This document shows, piece by piece, positions 27,136 through 36,395 of a stretch of DNA of 64,000 nt. Source of the DNA: Ureibacillus composti (GTDB lineage: Bacteria; Bacillota; Bacilli; Bacillales_A; Planococcaceae); assembly GCA_030348875.1 (NCBI GenBank), contig JAUCEP010000002.1, positions 322,501 to 386,500 of the forward strand, written 5' to 3'. The translations under genes and the position numbers were made by a program. Each line of letters starts with the position of its first letter. Positions within the stretch are counted from its first letter, which is position 1. Below the pieces are notes generated by a model that was not told where the DNA came from, ran no database searches, and was given only the letters and a program-made list of their open reading frames with translations.

Positions 27136-27167
27136 AAACGCTTTCCGAAAAGGAATAGCGTTTTTTT
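27136..27167 (+). terminator. Riboswitch expression-platform terminator
   Basis: AAACGCT(T)TTCC / GGAA(T)AGCGTTT stem followed by T7, ending 17 nt before the btuF ribosome site. It is the expected OFF-state terminator for the upstream B12 aptamer. Confidence 0.8.
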
Positions 27168-27197
27168 ATGTTCAAAAAATAGAAGGAGGTAATAAAG

Positions 27198-28202
27198 GTG
27201 GTAAAAGATATGTTAAAAAAATGGGGGCTTTTCAGCAGTGTCCTTCTGTTAAGTATTGGTGTTTTAGTTGGCTGTGGTTCACAAGAACAAAACACACAAG
27301 ATGAAGAAGGTACGACTTCAAACAACAAGACGGAGGAAGTAGAAAAGGCGAGTGGTGAACAATTCCCTGTCACAATTACAGATGATGCAAATCGTGAAGT
27401 TACGATTGAAGAAGAACCTGAAACAATTGTTTCTATTCAAGCAAGTAATACTGAAATCGCGTTTGCTCTTGGGTTAGGCGATAAAATTATTGGCGTATCC
27501 GATTACGATAACTATCCTAAAGAGGCACTAGAAATTCAAAAGGTCGGAGCACAAGATATAAATGCAGAACTAGTTCTTTCACTTCTTCCAGATATAGCAC
27601 TTGTAACAGATTATCATTACGAATCACATCCCGAAATATTAAAGCAATTTGAGGAAGCGGGTATTGATGTAATTGTTGTTGGTGGTGCTGAATCCTTTGA
27701 GGATACTTATGACAATATTGAGATGATTGCTTCGGCTTCTGGAACGACTGATCAGGCAGAAGAAATCATTACGGATATGAAAGATCGTCTTCAAGCAATT
27801 AAAGATAAAGCTGCAGCCGAAATAACAGATAAAAAACGAGTATGGGTAGAGGTTTCACCTGCTCCAGATATCTTCACGACAGGACAAAATACATTCATGC
27901 ATGAAATGCTGGAGTCAATTCAGGCAGTGAATGTTGCTGAAGATCAAGAAGGTTGGGTCAAGTTGAATGAGGAAGAAATTGTTAAATTGAACCCGGATGT
28001 AATTATTACGACTTATGGCTATTATGTAGAAAATCCTGCAGAACAGGTACTATCTCGTAAAGGTTGGGCAGAAGTACCAGCAGTAAAAAATGGAAATGTG
28101 TTTGATGTTGATAATGATACGGTGACAAGACCAGGTCCTCGTTTAATTGAAGGAGTCGAGACACTTGCGGAACTTATCTATCCGGAGGTTTTTAAGCAAT
28201 AA
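27198..28202 (+). CDS. btuF: Corrinoid ABC transporter substrate-binding lipoprotein (BtuF type)
   Basis: Extracellular binding protein for cobalamin or cobinamide. The 334-residue precursor has a lipobox VLVGC (Cys near residue 27). Two class III binding-protein lobes follow, with VSIQASNTEIAFALGLGDKIIGVSDYDNYP at the start of the first and PGPRLIEGVETLAELIYP at the end of the second. A GTG start 7 nt after AGGAGGT is chosen; an ATG four codons later is also possible. A cobalamin riboswitch upstream and the BtuC, BtuD-CbiZ, CobA and CobQ genes downstream make a corrinoid the ligand, in preference to heme or ferric siderophores, which similar proteins bind. Confidence 0.93.
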   Translation: MVKDMLKKWGLFSSVLLLSIGVLVGCGSQEQNTQDEEGTTSNNKTEEVEKASGEQFPVTITDDANREVTIEEEPETIVSIQASNTEIAFALGLGDKIIGVSDYDNYPKEALEIQKVGAQDINAELVLSLLPDIALVTDYHYESHPEILKQFEEAGIDVIVVGGAESFEDTYDNIEMIASASGTTDQAEEIITDMKDRLQAIKDKAAAEITDKKRVWVEVSPAPDIFTTGQNTFMHEMLESIQAVNVAEDQEGWVKLNEEEIVKLNPDVIITTYGYYVENPAEQVLSRKGWAEVPAVKNGNVFDVDNDTVTRPGPRLIEGVETLAELIYPEVFKQ

Positions 28203-29229
28203 AATAGGCTGGTTGTATATCTTAAGCGGAGGGCTCTTACTTTGTACGAGCCTTCTTGCATTATTTGTAAGTAGTGTACAAGTTCCAGTGCCTACTATTT
28301 TACATATTATCTTAGGAAATACTTTAAATAGTGGTTGGCTTGAGAATGTGCCTAAAAACGAGGAAATGATTATTTGGAATATTCGTTTGCCTAGGGTTCT
28401 TTTAGCCTTTTGTGTAGGCGCATCTCTTTCGCTTGCGGGTGCAGCTTTTCAAGGGCTATTACGAAACCCACTAGCTGACCCATATACGATTGGTGTTTCA
28501 TCTGGTGCCTCTTTAGGTGCAGTTATTGTTATATTTTTTCAAATTACGATTATCGGATTAGGAAGCTTTACATTACCGGTTGTAGCCATTATCAGTGGGT
28601 TACTCACGTTACTTGTCGTTTTTGGGCTTGTACGTTTAAGTAGTAGAAGTTTGGCGATTGAAACGATTGTGTTAGCCGGTATCATTGTGAGCTCCTTTAT
28701 TGGTGCACTTGTCTCTTTAATTATTTCGTTAGGGGACAAAGATGCAATGACACAAATTATGTACTGGTTATATGGAAGTGTCGGTATGCGAGGATGGGAA
28801 TATGTTCAACTGATCATACCATTTATGATGATAGGTGCGTTTATACTTTTCTATCACTATCGAGAATTAAATGCACTAGCTTTAGGTGAGGAAGCTGCAG
28901 ATCATATTGGCGTAGATGTTAAAAAAGGAAAGAGGTTTGTACTAGTTGGTGCTTCTTTACTAACCGGAGCTTCAGTAGCTGTTTCGGGTTCCATTGGCTT
29001 TGTGGGGCTTGTTATTCCACATCTTGTTCGTCTTGTCATTGGTCCGAACCATCGTCATGTTTTGCCGCTCTCGCTATTAACGGGAGGAACCTTTTTAATT
29101 TTAGCAGATTTACTGGCTAGAACATTGATTTCTCCAAATGAACTTCCAATTGGTGTTGTTACGGCTTTAATTGGTGCACCTGTTTTTGCTTATCTTTTAA
29201 TTCGAGAACGATTAGGAAAGAGGGAATAA
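28165..29229 (+). CDS. btuC: Corrinoid ABC transporter permease (BtuC/FecCD family)
   Basis: Membrane subunit with about ten helices (354 residues). Family signatures are GASLSLAGAAFQGLLRNPLADPYTIGVSSGASLGA and, near the end, GSIGFVGLVIPHLVR, the loop that contacts the ATPase. The start is awkward. The TTG at 28165 has AAGGAG 9 nt upstream and is preferred, giving a 38-nt overlap with btuF. A second good ribosome site (CGGAGG, 28183-28188) just before the btuF stop has no start codon at the proper distance: AGC stands where ATG would fit. Confidence 0.9.
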   Translation: MRNLSIRRFLSNKIGWLYILSGGLLLCTSLLALFVSSVQVPVPTILHIILGNTLNSGWLENVPKNEEMIIWNIRLPRVLLAFCVGASLSLAGAAFQGLLRNPLADPYTIGVSSGASLGAVIVIFFQITIIGLGSFTLPVVAIISGLLTLLVVFGLVRLSSRSLAIETIVLAGIIVSSFIGALVSLIISLGDKDAMTQIMYWLYGSVGMRGWEYVQLIIPFMMIGAFILFYHYRELNALALGEEAADHIGVDVKKGKRFVLVGASLLTGASVAVSGSIGFVGLVIPHLVRLVIGPNHRHVLPLSLLTGGTFLILADLLARTLISPNELPIGVVTALIGAPVFAYLLIRERLGKRE

Positions 29230-29235
29230 AAAGTT

Positions 29236-30687
29236 ATGATTAAAGTTCACAACTTAACAGGTGGTTACACCCATTCCCCAATTATTCAAGGATTGGATTT
29301 AGAAATTCGAAGAGGCGAGTTTTTTGCGCTCCTTGGTCCAAATGGAAGTGGAAAAACGACACTTTTTAAATTGATTACAGGTCAGTTGCAGAAAAAAAGT
29401 GGAAATATTTTGTTAGATGGTAAAGAGATTTCAACTTATTCCAAACTTGCGAAAGCAAAAAAGGTGGCCGTTTTATCACAGGAGGCCAGCGTATCCTTTG
29501 ATTATACGGTTGAAGAAATCGTGAGTCTTGGTCGTTATCCTCATCAAAAAGGGATCTTGAAAAACCTTTCAAAGGAGGATCGGAAAATAATCGAAGAGGT
29601 AATGGCCATTACAAAAGTCAGTGCCTTTCGAAAAAAACAATTCCGTATGATTAGTGGAGGGGAAAAGCAACGAGTTTTACTTGCCAAAGCATTAGCGCAG
29701 GAGCCAGAGCTTTTACTTCTAGATGAACCAACTAATCATCTAGATATTAAACATACTTTTCAACTATTAGATTTGTTAAAGGAACGGCAGCAAACAATGG
29801 GGTTAACCGTTTTTGCGATCCTCCATGATCTCAATGTAGCATCACTCTATGCAGATCGCTTTGCACTTTTACATGATGGACGTCTCTTAGAAGTTGGAGA
29901 TGTAGAGTTACTAAGAAAAGTGGACCAATTGGAGAAGGTTTACCAGGTTCAGGTGAACGCTCAATCACATCCAACAGTTCCAAAACCACAGCTTCTGATG
30001 ACTCCAAACTACGCGCTAACAATGGAACATTCAAAGTTTAGAATGTCTTTTGACATGACTCAAACAGATCATGTTATTCATGTTCAATTTAAGAATGCAC
30101 TTAGGACCATTAGCAATTGCGATTTAGGCGATGGAATTCAATGGTTAACTCATTTTAGTCATGTGTATAACCCAGAAAATTTGTCTGGCTTAGATATAAA
30201 AGCTGAGTTAATCAAATGGATGGAAACAAACGCAATACCATATGAACAAGCAGCTGGCATAGTGATATCAGGTAAACCTGGGAAAACCATCATTATAATA
30301 GAAGAAATATGTAACATTGAAATGATGATTTTTGTATCAGTTGGTAATGGAAATGCTGGAAAATCTACAAGTGGTTCAGGTTCTAATGACGCTTATACCA
30401 TTAATACTATGCTATTTATGGATGCCCATTTTACTGATGGTGCTCTTATAAATGGATCTATGTTGGCGACTGAGGCAAAAATGAAAGCTTTGGAAGACCT
30501 TGGGGTGGTAGGTTTCGCATCATCAAAAGATACTTTACTCCTTGGACTCACTCAGCAAGGGGAAAAAATAACTACTGCCGATTCCCGAACAGATATAGGG
30601 AAAGCAATTGGGCAGTTGGTATTTCGTGCAACACAAGAGGTAATTAAAAAACACCTACATCTAGGTACTAAAAAGAATAGTAATTGA
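29236..30687 (+). CDS. BtuD-CbiZ fusion: corrinoid ABC ATPase with adenosylcobinamide amidohydrolase
   Basis: 483 residues in two parts. Residues 1-255 are an ABC ATPase of the BtuD/FhuC type: Walker A GPNGSGKT near 35, signature ISGGEKQR near 140, Walker B LLLLDEPTNHLD and switch His in ILHDLN. Residues about 262-475 are a CbiZ domain (GNAGKSTSGSGS, AYTINTMLFMDAHFTDGALINGSMLATEAKMKAL). CbiZ cuts the aminopropanol arm of (adenosyl)cobinamide to give cobyric acid, allowing salvage of foreign corrinoids. Fusing it to the import ATPase places the hydrolase at the inner mouth of the transporter. The usual CbiZ motif with TGT-TD near the end reads SSKDTLLLG, a deviation worth noting. Confidence 0.9.
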   Translation: MIKVHNLTGGYTHSPIIQGLDLEIRRGEFFALLGPNGSGKTTLFKLITGQLQKKSGNILLDGKEISTYSKLAKAKKVAVLSQEASVSFDYTVEEIVSLGRYPHQKGILKNLSKEDRKIIEEVMAITKVSAFRKKQFRMISGGEKQRVLLAKALAQEPELLLLDEPTNHLDIKHTFQLLDLLKERQQTMGLTVFAILHDLNVASLYADRFALLHDGRLLEVGDVELLRKVDQLEKVYQVQVNAQSHPTVPKPQLLMTPNYALTMEHSKFRMSFDMTQTDHVIHVQFKNALRTISNCDLGDGIQWLTHFSHVYNPENLSGLDIKAELIKWMETNAIPYEQAAGIVISGKPGKTIIIIEEICNIEMMIFVSVGNGNAGKSTSGSGSNDAYTINTMLFMDAHFTDGALINGSMLATEAKMKALEDLGVVGFASSKDTLLLGLTQQGEKITTADSRTDIGKAIGQLVFRATQEVIKKHLHLGTKKNSN

Positions 30688-30725
30688 AATGACACTAGAT
30701 AAAAGGGTACAAGGAGGTAATTGGC

Positions 30726-31268
30726 ATGAGTCAAAAACAAAAGGGGTTAACATTGGTTTACACAGGTGATGGAAAAGGGAAAACGACTTCAGCTTTAGGG
30801 TTAACTCTTCGTGCAGTTGGAAGAGGATTAAATGCAAAGATATTTCAGTTTATCAAATCACCTCAACGTTCTTACGGTGAACAAATTGCACTAAAAAAGC
30901 TAGGGGTTGAAATGGTTCAGCTAGGAATTGGTTTTACTTGGACTAAAACACCTGAGGAACATCGAGAAGCGTTGAAGCTTGGTTGGCCGATTGCAAAGGA
31001 AGCAGTAATGAGCGGAGAATACGATGTAGTCATTTTAGATGAACTAAATAATGCTTTAGCTATTAATTCATTCCCCATTGATGATGTATTGCCACTAGAA
31101 GAGGTAATTGATTTAATCAAAAATAAACCGGCACACGTCCATCTTGTCATAACAGGAAGAAGCGCAAAGCAAGAAATAAAAGAAATAGCGGATTTAGTTT
31201 CAGTAATTGAAGCGGAAAAGCATTATTACGATGAAGGTATACCAGCTGTTAAAGGAATAGAATTTTAG
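30726..31268 (+). CDS. cobA: Cob(I)alamin adenosyltransferase, CobA/BtuR type
   Basis: Transfers the adenosyl group of ATP to Co(I) corrinoids. The 180-residue protein has an N-terminal P-loop in the unusual CobA form, GDGKGKTTSALGLTLRAVGRG near residue 14, and VVILDELNNAL (Walker B-like) near residue 100, plus the HLVITGRSA block. Length fits CobA (about 190). The ribosome site AAGGAGG is strong. In this operon it would adenosylate imported cobinamide before CbiZ and CobQ act. Confidence 0.95.
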   Translation: MSQKQKGLTLVYTGDGKGKTTSALGLTLRAVGRGLNAKIFQFIKSPQRSYGEQIALKKLGVEMVQLGIGFTWTKTPEEHREALKLGWPIAKEAVMSGEYDVVILDELNNALAINSFPIDDVLPLEEVIDLIKNKPAHVHLVITGRSAKQEIKEIADLVSVIEAEKHYYDEGIPAVKGIEF

Positions 31269-31296
31269 TCTATATAGAGGATAGGGGTGATTCCTT

Positions 31297-32811
31297 ATGA
31301 AAAATTGCGTTCCTTTAATGATTCAAGGGACACATTCAGATGCTGGAAAAAGTGCTCTTGTTACAGCTTTGTGCCGAATCTTCGTCCAAGATGGATTTAA
31401 AACAGCACCTTTTAAATCACAGAACATGGCGTTAAATTCTTATATTACATTGGATGGGAAAGAAATTGGTCGTGCTCAAGGAGTACAGGCTGAGGCTTCA
31501 GGTATCATAGCGACCACTGATATGAATCCGATTTTAATAAAGCCGAGTGGGGCATACAACTCTCAAATTGTTGTCCATGGTAAGCCGTATAAAAATATGA
31601 AGGCTGGCGAGTATCGTCAGGACTTTTTTGAAGATGGATTAAAATTAATTAAAGAATCGTACAAAAGATTGGCTTCTAGCTATGAAAGAATCGTCATTGA
31701 GGGGGCAGGGAGTCCTGCAGAGGTAAATTTAAACGATCGAGAGCTTGTGAATATGCGTGTTGCCCAAATTGCCAAAGCACCAGTTATTTTAGTTGGGGAT
31801 ATCGAAAAGGGCGGCGTTTTTGCAAGTTTAGTTGGAACATTGCAGCTACTTGAACCGGAAGACCGTAAAAGAGTAATTGGGGTCATCATCAATAAATTTA
31901 GAGGGGATGTTTCCTTATTGCAGCCTGGGCTTACTTGGTTTGAAGAATACACGGGCGTTCCAGTATTAGGGGTTATTCCATACATAAATAACTTACTTAT
32001 TGAAGCAGAAGACTCGGTGGTATTAGACAGCTATTCATCCCAAAAAAATAATTCGAAGGACCTTGATATTGCCGTTATCCGTTTACCGTTGATTTCAAAC
32101 TTTACTGATGTCGATCCTTTCTTTGAAGAAGAAGATTGCCACGTTCGTTATGTGAAATCTACGCAAGAATTAGGGGAGCCTGACTTACTCATATTGCCGG
32201 GTAGTAAAAATACAATTGAAGATATGATGTTTTTACACAAAACAGGCCTAGCAAATCGAATCAACGATCTAGTGGATAAGAAGGATTTAACGATCTTTGG
32301 AATTTGCGGTGGATATCAAATGTTGGGCGAAAGCATAAGTGACCCATATGAAGTGGAGTCAACACATCAGCAGGTTGAAGGATTGGGATTGATTCCGATG
32401 AAGACTGTTATGACTAAACATAAGACAACAGTTCGTTCTGAAGGTGTTGCTCATTTTGGAGAAGATACCATTCCTGTTTCAGGTTATGAGATTCATATGG
32501 GCCAATCTGATTTTGAAAAGGGGTATCAGCCTTTTATTAAGTTAATGGATAAAAACGATGGTGTGATCACGCCTAATCAGAAAGTAATTGGTACTTACTT
32601 ACATGGCATTTTCCATAATGATCATTTTAGAGAAGCGATCTTAAATGATATAAGGGGAAGGAAAGGGCTAGAACCCATTCTGAATCGTTCTTCTTTTGCG
32701 CAAAAAAAAGAAGAGGGCTTTGATTTGTTGGCTAACGTTGTTAGGGAAAATATTCAGTTAGAACGAATTTATCAAATGATGACGGATTTTCAAGAAGGGC
32801 ATGATCAATAA
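31297..32811 (+). CDS. cobQ: Cobyric acid synthase (amidotransferase)
   Basis: Amidates the side chains b, d, e and g of adenosylcobyrinic a,c-diamide using glutamine. The 504-residue protein is an N-terminal DTBS/CobQ ATP-binding domain (MIQGTHSDAGKS P-loop variant, KSQNMALNS near residue 38), followed by a class I glutaminase-like domain with nucleophile Cys337 in GICGGYQMLG and the late His in LHGIFHND near residue 435. Since no early cob/cbi genes are seen, its place in a salvage operon is interesting. CbiZ yields cobyric acid itself, so CobQ may process less amidated precursors or belong to a pathway completed elsewhere. Confidence 0.95.
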   Translation: MKNCVPLMIQGTHSDAGKSALVTALCRIFVQDGFKTAPFKSQNMALNSYITLDGKEIGRAQGVQAEASGIIATTDMNPILIKPSGAYNSQIVVHGKPYKNMKAGEYRQDFFEDGLKLIKESYKRLASSYERIVIEGAGSPAEVNLNDRELVNMRVAQIAKAPVILVGDIEKGGVFASLVGTLQLLEPEDRKRVIGVIINKFRGDVSLLQPGLTWFEEYTGVPVLGVIPYINNLLIEAEDSVVLDSYSSQKNNSKDLDIAVIRLPLISNFTDVDPFFEEEDCHVRYVKSTQELGEPDLLILPGSKNTIEDMMFLHKTGLANRINDLVDKKDLTIFGICGGYQMLGESISDPYEVESTHQQVEGLGLIPMKTVMTKHKTTVRSEGVAHFGEDTIPVSGYEIHMGQSDFEKGYQPFIKLMDKNDGVITPNQKVIGTYLHGIFHNDHFREAILNDIRGRKGLEPILNRSSFAQKKEEGFDLLANVVRENIQLERIYQMMTDFQEGHDQ

Positions 32812-32825
32812 GGAGTGGATTTGAT

Positions 32826-33647
32826 ATGAGATTGATTTCCATTTGTCCAAGTAATACTGAATTACTCGCATACTTAGGATTAACTTCTTCGCTTGTTGGA
32901 ATTGATAACTATTCCGATTGGCCAGAGGATGTTCTTAGCCTGCCAAGGTTAGGTCCGGATTTGAATATTGATATGGACAAAGTGGAAGAGCTTCAACCAG
33001 ACCTAGTGTTAGCATCCCTAAGTGTCCCAGGAATGGAACGAAATATTGAAGAGTTAGAAAAGCGAAATATTCCCTTTGTCATTGTTCCGAATCCGAAGAC
33101 ACTAACAGAGGTAGGGGAAAGTTTATTGTTTGTTGGAGAAGTGACGAAAACATCTGACAAAGCAAAGCAATTGGTTGAGAAATATCATTTAATTCTTGAA
33201 AATTATAGGAACTTATCTCAGAAAGTTGAACAGAGGCCAACTCTTTATTGGGAATGGTGGGCCAAACCAATTTTTACACCTGGGTCAACAAATTGGATTA
33301 CGGAAATAAGTGAACTTGCAGGTGGTAAAAACATTTTCGGAGACCAGCCCGAGTCTAGTGTGAAAACAGATTGGGAAGAGGTAAAAAGAAGAAATCCTGA
33401 TGTTTTCTGTGTCATTTGGGTTGGGGTACAAAAAGAAAAGGTGAATCCCAAAGTGATTCTAAAACGCGCGGAAGCAGAGCAAATGAAGGCCATTAAAGAC
33501 AATCAGTTATATATATTAGATGAACCATTGTTTTGTAGACCTTCACCAAGATTACTTCTCGGCTTAAGTAAAATTGCAAGTATTCTTCACCCTAATATTT
33601 ATCCACCATTTAATGAAGAAAGTGATCCATTAATGGAAGATGCATGA
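32826..33647 (+). CDS. Cobalamin-binding (BtuF-like) protein without a signal peptide
   Basis: 273 residues of the class III binding-protein fold (ICPSNTELLAYLGLTSSLVGIDNYSDWP opening, RPSPRLLLGLSKIASILHP ending) that align in plan with the BtuF at 27.2 kb. There is no signal peptide, lipobox or membrane helix, so it should be cytoplasmic. Its place after cobQ in a cobalamin-riboswitch operon suggests a corrinoid carrier or a sequestering protein inside the cell. Leaderless homologues next to cob genes are not rare in bacilli, but I know of no proven role. Ribosome site AAGGAGTGG; terminator 75 bp downstream. Confidence 0.85.
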   Translation: MRLISICPSNTELLAYLGLTSSLVGIDNYSDWPEDVLSLPRLGPDLNIDMDKVEELQPDLVLASLSVPGMERNIEELEKRNIPFVIVPNPKTLTEVGESLLFVGEVTKTSDKAKQLVEKYHLILENYRNLSQKVEQRPTLYWEWWAKPIFTPGSTNWITEISELAGGKNIFGDQPESSVKTDWEEVKRRNPDVFCVIWVGVQKEKVNPKVILKRAEAEQMKAIKDNQLYILDEPLFCRPSPRLLLGLSKIASILHPNIYPPFNEESDPLMEDA

Positions 33648-33721
33648 AATATTTAGGTGTTTCAGTTCAGAAAAAGTTTGATTTCGGAACCAAATAAAAC
33701 TTAATACGTTTTAATATTTAT

Positions 33722-33756
33722 AGTTCAACCTGGACAACTCGGTTGAACTTTTTTAT
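33722..33756 (+). terminator. Intrinsic terminator of the cobalamin operon
   Basis: AGTTCAACC / GGTTGAACT perfect 9-bp stem with a 10-nt loop, then T6. Confidence 0.88.
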
Positions 33757-33985
33757 TTTAAAGTTTTTACAATTAATTTCTGTAAATAGAGCAGTTTAAT
33801 TAAGATTCTTTAGAGGAAGTGTTAATTGGAATTTTTAAAATGTATTAGGAAGTGCAACGTTAGCCGATTATTGTTCATTCCTTCAAAACAGGAAATATTA
33901 TCAGGTAGATAAAAATACAACTAGGTAGTATCATTGTTCAGACATTGAGTAATACTAATTAATTTTGTATAGGATCTGACTAGAC
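33757..33985. other. Gene-free stretch between the cobalamin operon and ltaS
   Basis: About 230 bp of AT-rich sequence after the terminator and before the ltaS promoter. Nothing recognisable seen. Confidence 0.5.
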
Positions 33986-34014
33986 TTGACAAAAGTGAGA
34001 GATGGGTTTATTAT
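33986..34014 (+). promoter_or_regulatory. Near-consensus SigA promoter of ltaS
   Basis: TTGACA (33986-33991), a 17-bp spacer and TATTAT (34009-34014). The leader is about 110 nt. Confidence 0.85.
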
Positions 34015-34129
34015 ATAGCAGCTCGAAAAAATAAATAAATTATATTTTACTAAGTTAATATTAAGTTAATATATATTTTACGTTTTGCTTTTGTAAAGTT
34101 TTACTTAACTGAAGGTGGGTGTAAAAAAA

Positions 34130-36097
34130 TTGAAGAATTTATATAATAAAGAAACTGGTCTTTTGAGCAAGTTTTCTGGACTTTATTTATTAGCAGTTTG
34201 TATGTTATGGATTAAAACATATATTTCTCAGATAACGCAATTCAAATTAGGTGTAGAAGGGACTCTTCAACACTTTCTTTTATTTATAAATCCATTAGGA
34301 TCGGCCATGTTGTTTCTAGGCTTTGCATTCCTTTTTAAACGACGCAGACGATATGCATCACTTGTTGTCATTTACTTCCTAATGTCGATTCTTTTATATG
34401 CAAATATTGTTTATTATCGATTCTTTAGTGACTTCATAACATTACCAACTATTTATCAAACACAAAACTTTGGTGATTTAGGTGGTAGTATACTTTCGTT
34501 ATTAAAGCCTTACGATATCTTATTCTTTGTTGATGCATTCTTATTGATTTACCTAGTTGTATCAAAAAAGGTGAAAAAAGATACGAGTGCAGTTGGTTAT
34601 AAAAAAGCAATCGCTGTTATTGCTCTAACATTAGGGTTCTCTGCATTAAATTTAGGATTAGCAGAAGCGGATCGACCACAACTATTAACTCGTGGTTTTG
34701 ATCGAAACTATATCGTTAAATATTTAGGAATGTACAACTATACGATTTACGACACTGTGGAAAGTATAAAAGTATCATCACAAAGAGCTTTAGCCGATAG
34801 TAATGATATTACAGAAGTTATTAACTATACAAAATCTAACTATGCTGAACCAAATCCGAAATATTTTGGTGTAGCTGAAGGTAAAAATGTTATCTATTTA
34901 CATTTAGAATCATTACAAAACTTTATTATCAACTATAAATTGAATGGTGAAGAAGTAACGCCATTTTTAAACTCGTTAGCAGCAGATTCAAGTACGCTTT
35001 ATTTTGATAACTTCTACCATCAAACAGCTCAAGGTAAAACTTCGGATGCTGAATTTATGCTTGAGAATTCATTATTTGGTTTACCACAAGGATCAGCATT
35101 TATTACGAAGGGTCAAAATACCTTCCAAGCAGCTCCTGCAATATTAAAAGACAAAGGTTATACTTCAGCAGTATTCCATGGTAATGGAGGGAGTTTCTGG
35201 AACCGTAATGAAATATATAAATCATTCGGTTATGATCGCTTCTTTGATGCTGAATATTATGATACAAGCTCGAAAGAAGATATGGCTGAATATGGTTTGT
35301 TAGATAAACCATTCTTTGATCAGTCAATGGATTTATTAAAAACATTACCACAACCTTTCTATACGAAATTTATTACGGTTGGTAACCATTATCCATATAA
35401 GATTAATCAAGATTTAACAACAATTGGTAAAGGTTCTACAGGTGATGCAAGTGTTGATAATTACTTCCAAACAGCACGTTATGCCGATGAAGCTATTGAA
35501 CAATTCTTTACTGATTTAAAAGAGTCTGGCTTATATGAAAACAGTATTATTGTTATGTATGGTGACCATTATGGTATTTCAGAGAATCATAATAAAGCCA
35601 TGTCTGAAGTAATGGGAAAAGAAATTACTCCGTATGAAAGTGCAAAATTACAACGTGTTCCATTCTTTATTCATATGCCGGGAATGGAAGGTGGAGTTAA
35701 TCATACTTACGGAGGTCAAGTAGACATACTTCCAACTTTATTACACTTATTAGGTATCGATTCACAAAAATATGTTCAATTTGGTACAGATATATTATCA
35801 AAAGAGCATAATGAAACAGTGTTATTTAGAAATGGTGATTTTGTCAGTCCGACGATCTTTTCAATAGACGAAAAATATTATGATGCTACAACTGGTTTAC
35901 AATTAGATGAAAACCAATTAGAAGGCAAATTAGATTTGGTAAATAATCTTAAAACAGAAGTGGATTATAAATTACAGTTATCTGATAAAGTAGTAAATGG
36001 TGACCTATTGAGATTCTATACGCCAGCAGAATTTACACCAGTGGATCCATCGCAGTACAATTATAATAAAGAAACAACTGAAGAAGTGAATAATTAG
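34130..36097 (+). CDS. ltaS: Lipoteichoic acid synthase family sulfatase (LtaS)
   Basis: Polymerises glycerol phosphate from phosphatidylglycerol onto a glycolipid anchor at the outer membrane face. The 655-residue protein has five membrane helices (about residues 15-200), then an extracellular sulfatase-fold domain. Its catalytic Thr304 lies in TAQGKTSDAEF (the S. aureus equivalent is Thr300). Metal and substrate residues are in HLESLQ, FHGNGGSFWNRN, VGNHYPY and MYGDHYGI. The TTG at 34130 follows GAAGGTGG by 11 nt and is preferred over the GTG at 34115, which overlaps that site. Monocistronic with its own strong promoter. Confidence 0.93.
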   Translation: MKNLYNKETGLLSKFSGLYLLAVCMLWIKTYISQITQFKLGVEGTLQHFLLFINPLGSAMLFLGFAFLFKRRRRYASLVVIYFLMSILLYANIVYYRFFSDFITLPTIYQTQNFGDLGGSILSLLKPYDILFFVDAFLLIYLVVSKKVKKDTSAVGYKKAIAVIALTLGFSALNLGLAEADRPQLLTRGFDRNYIVKYLGMYNYTIYDTVESIKVSSQRALADSNDITEVINYTKSNYAEPNPKYFGVAEGKNVIYLHLESLQNFIINYKLNGEEVTPFLNSLAADSSTLYFDNFYHQTAQGKTSDAEFMLENSLFGLPQGSAFITKGQNTFQAAPAILKDKGYTSAVFHGNGGSFWNRNEIYKSFGYDRFFDAEYYDTSSKEDMAEYGLLDKPFFDQSMDLLKTLPQPFYTKFITVGNHYPYKINQDLTTIGKGSTGDASVDNYFQTARYADEAIEQFFTDLKESGLYENSIIVMYGDHYGISENHNKAMSEVMGKEITPYESAKLQRVPFFIHMPGMEGGVNHTYGGQVDILPTLLHLLGIDSQKYVQFGTDILSKEHNETVLFRNGDFVSPTIFSIDEKYYDATTGLQLDENQLEGKLDLVNNLKTEVDYKLQLSDKVVNGDLLRFYTPAEFTPVDPSQYNYNKETTEEVNN

Positions 36098-36125
36098 GGG
36101 AGTTAGAACTCTTCTAACAAAAAAG

Positions 36126-36151
36126 GAGGCTATTCTTAAGTGAATAGCCTC
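36126..36151. repeat. Palindromic repeat, copy 1 (flanks the 36.2 kb repeat element)
   Basis: GAGGCTATTC / GAATAGCCTC hairpin (10-bp stem, 6-nt loop) without a T run. A 25/26-identical copy is at 36532-36557. Confidence 0.75.
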
Positions 36152-36155
36152 TTAG

Positions 36156-36198
36156 ACTGTAAATAAACTCAATAAATTGAGTTTGTTTACAGTTTTTT
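36156..36198 (+). terminator. Intrinsic terminator of ltaS
   Basis: An 18-bp stem with one internal mismatch (36156-36173 with 36176-36193) and only a two-base spacer, followed by T6. Confidence 0.88.
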
Positions 36199-36215
36199 AT
36201 TTTAACCTTGAAGCC

Positions 36216-36395
36216 GTTGATTTCCATTCCGGGACCGACGCTTTCCCCGGGCACGGCTACAGCTAACTAAATAGTACCTAAGACGGCAGGCACCATTTAG
36301 TGGATCTTCCGCACGTGCTGTTCCCGGAGGAAGCTTTGCTCTGTGCGAAAGGCGCAGCCGACAGCAACAGTCGCGGTCCCTCCATTCCAATCAAC
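36216..36395 (-). repeat. Bacillaceae-type palindromic intergenic repeat element, 180 bp
   Basis: GC-rich island in AT-rich surroundings. It opens GTTGATT-TCCATTCC-GGGACCG and closes CGGTCCC-TCCATTCC-AATCAAC. The outer and inner blocks are inverted repeats, while the 8-mer between them reads the same at both ends. An internal stem (36269-36282 with 36291-36304: ACTAAATAGTACCT / AGGCACCATTTAGT) has two A-C mismatches on the + strand that become G-U pairs on the - strand, so the structure is best formed in a minus-strand transcript. The flavour (GATTTCCATTCC ends, GCTTTCCCCGGGCACGG interior) matches the multi-copy intergenic palindromes of Bacillaceae genomes. No coding potential. Confidence 0.75.
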
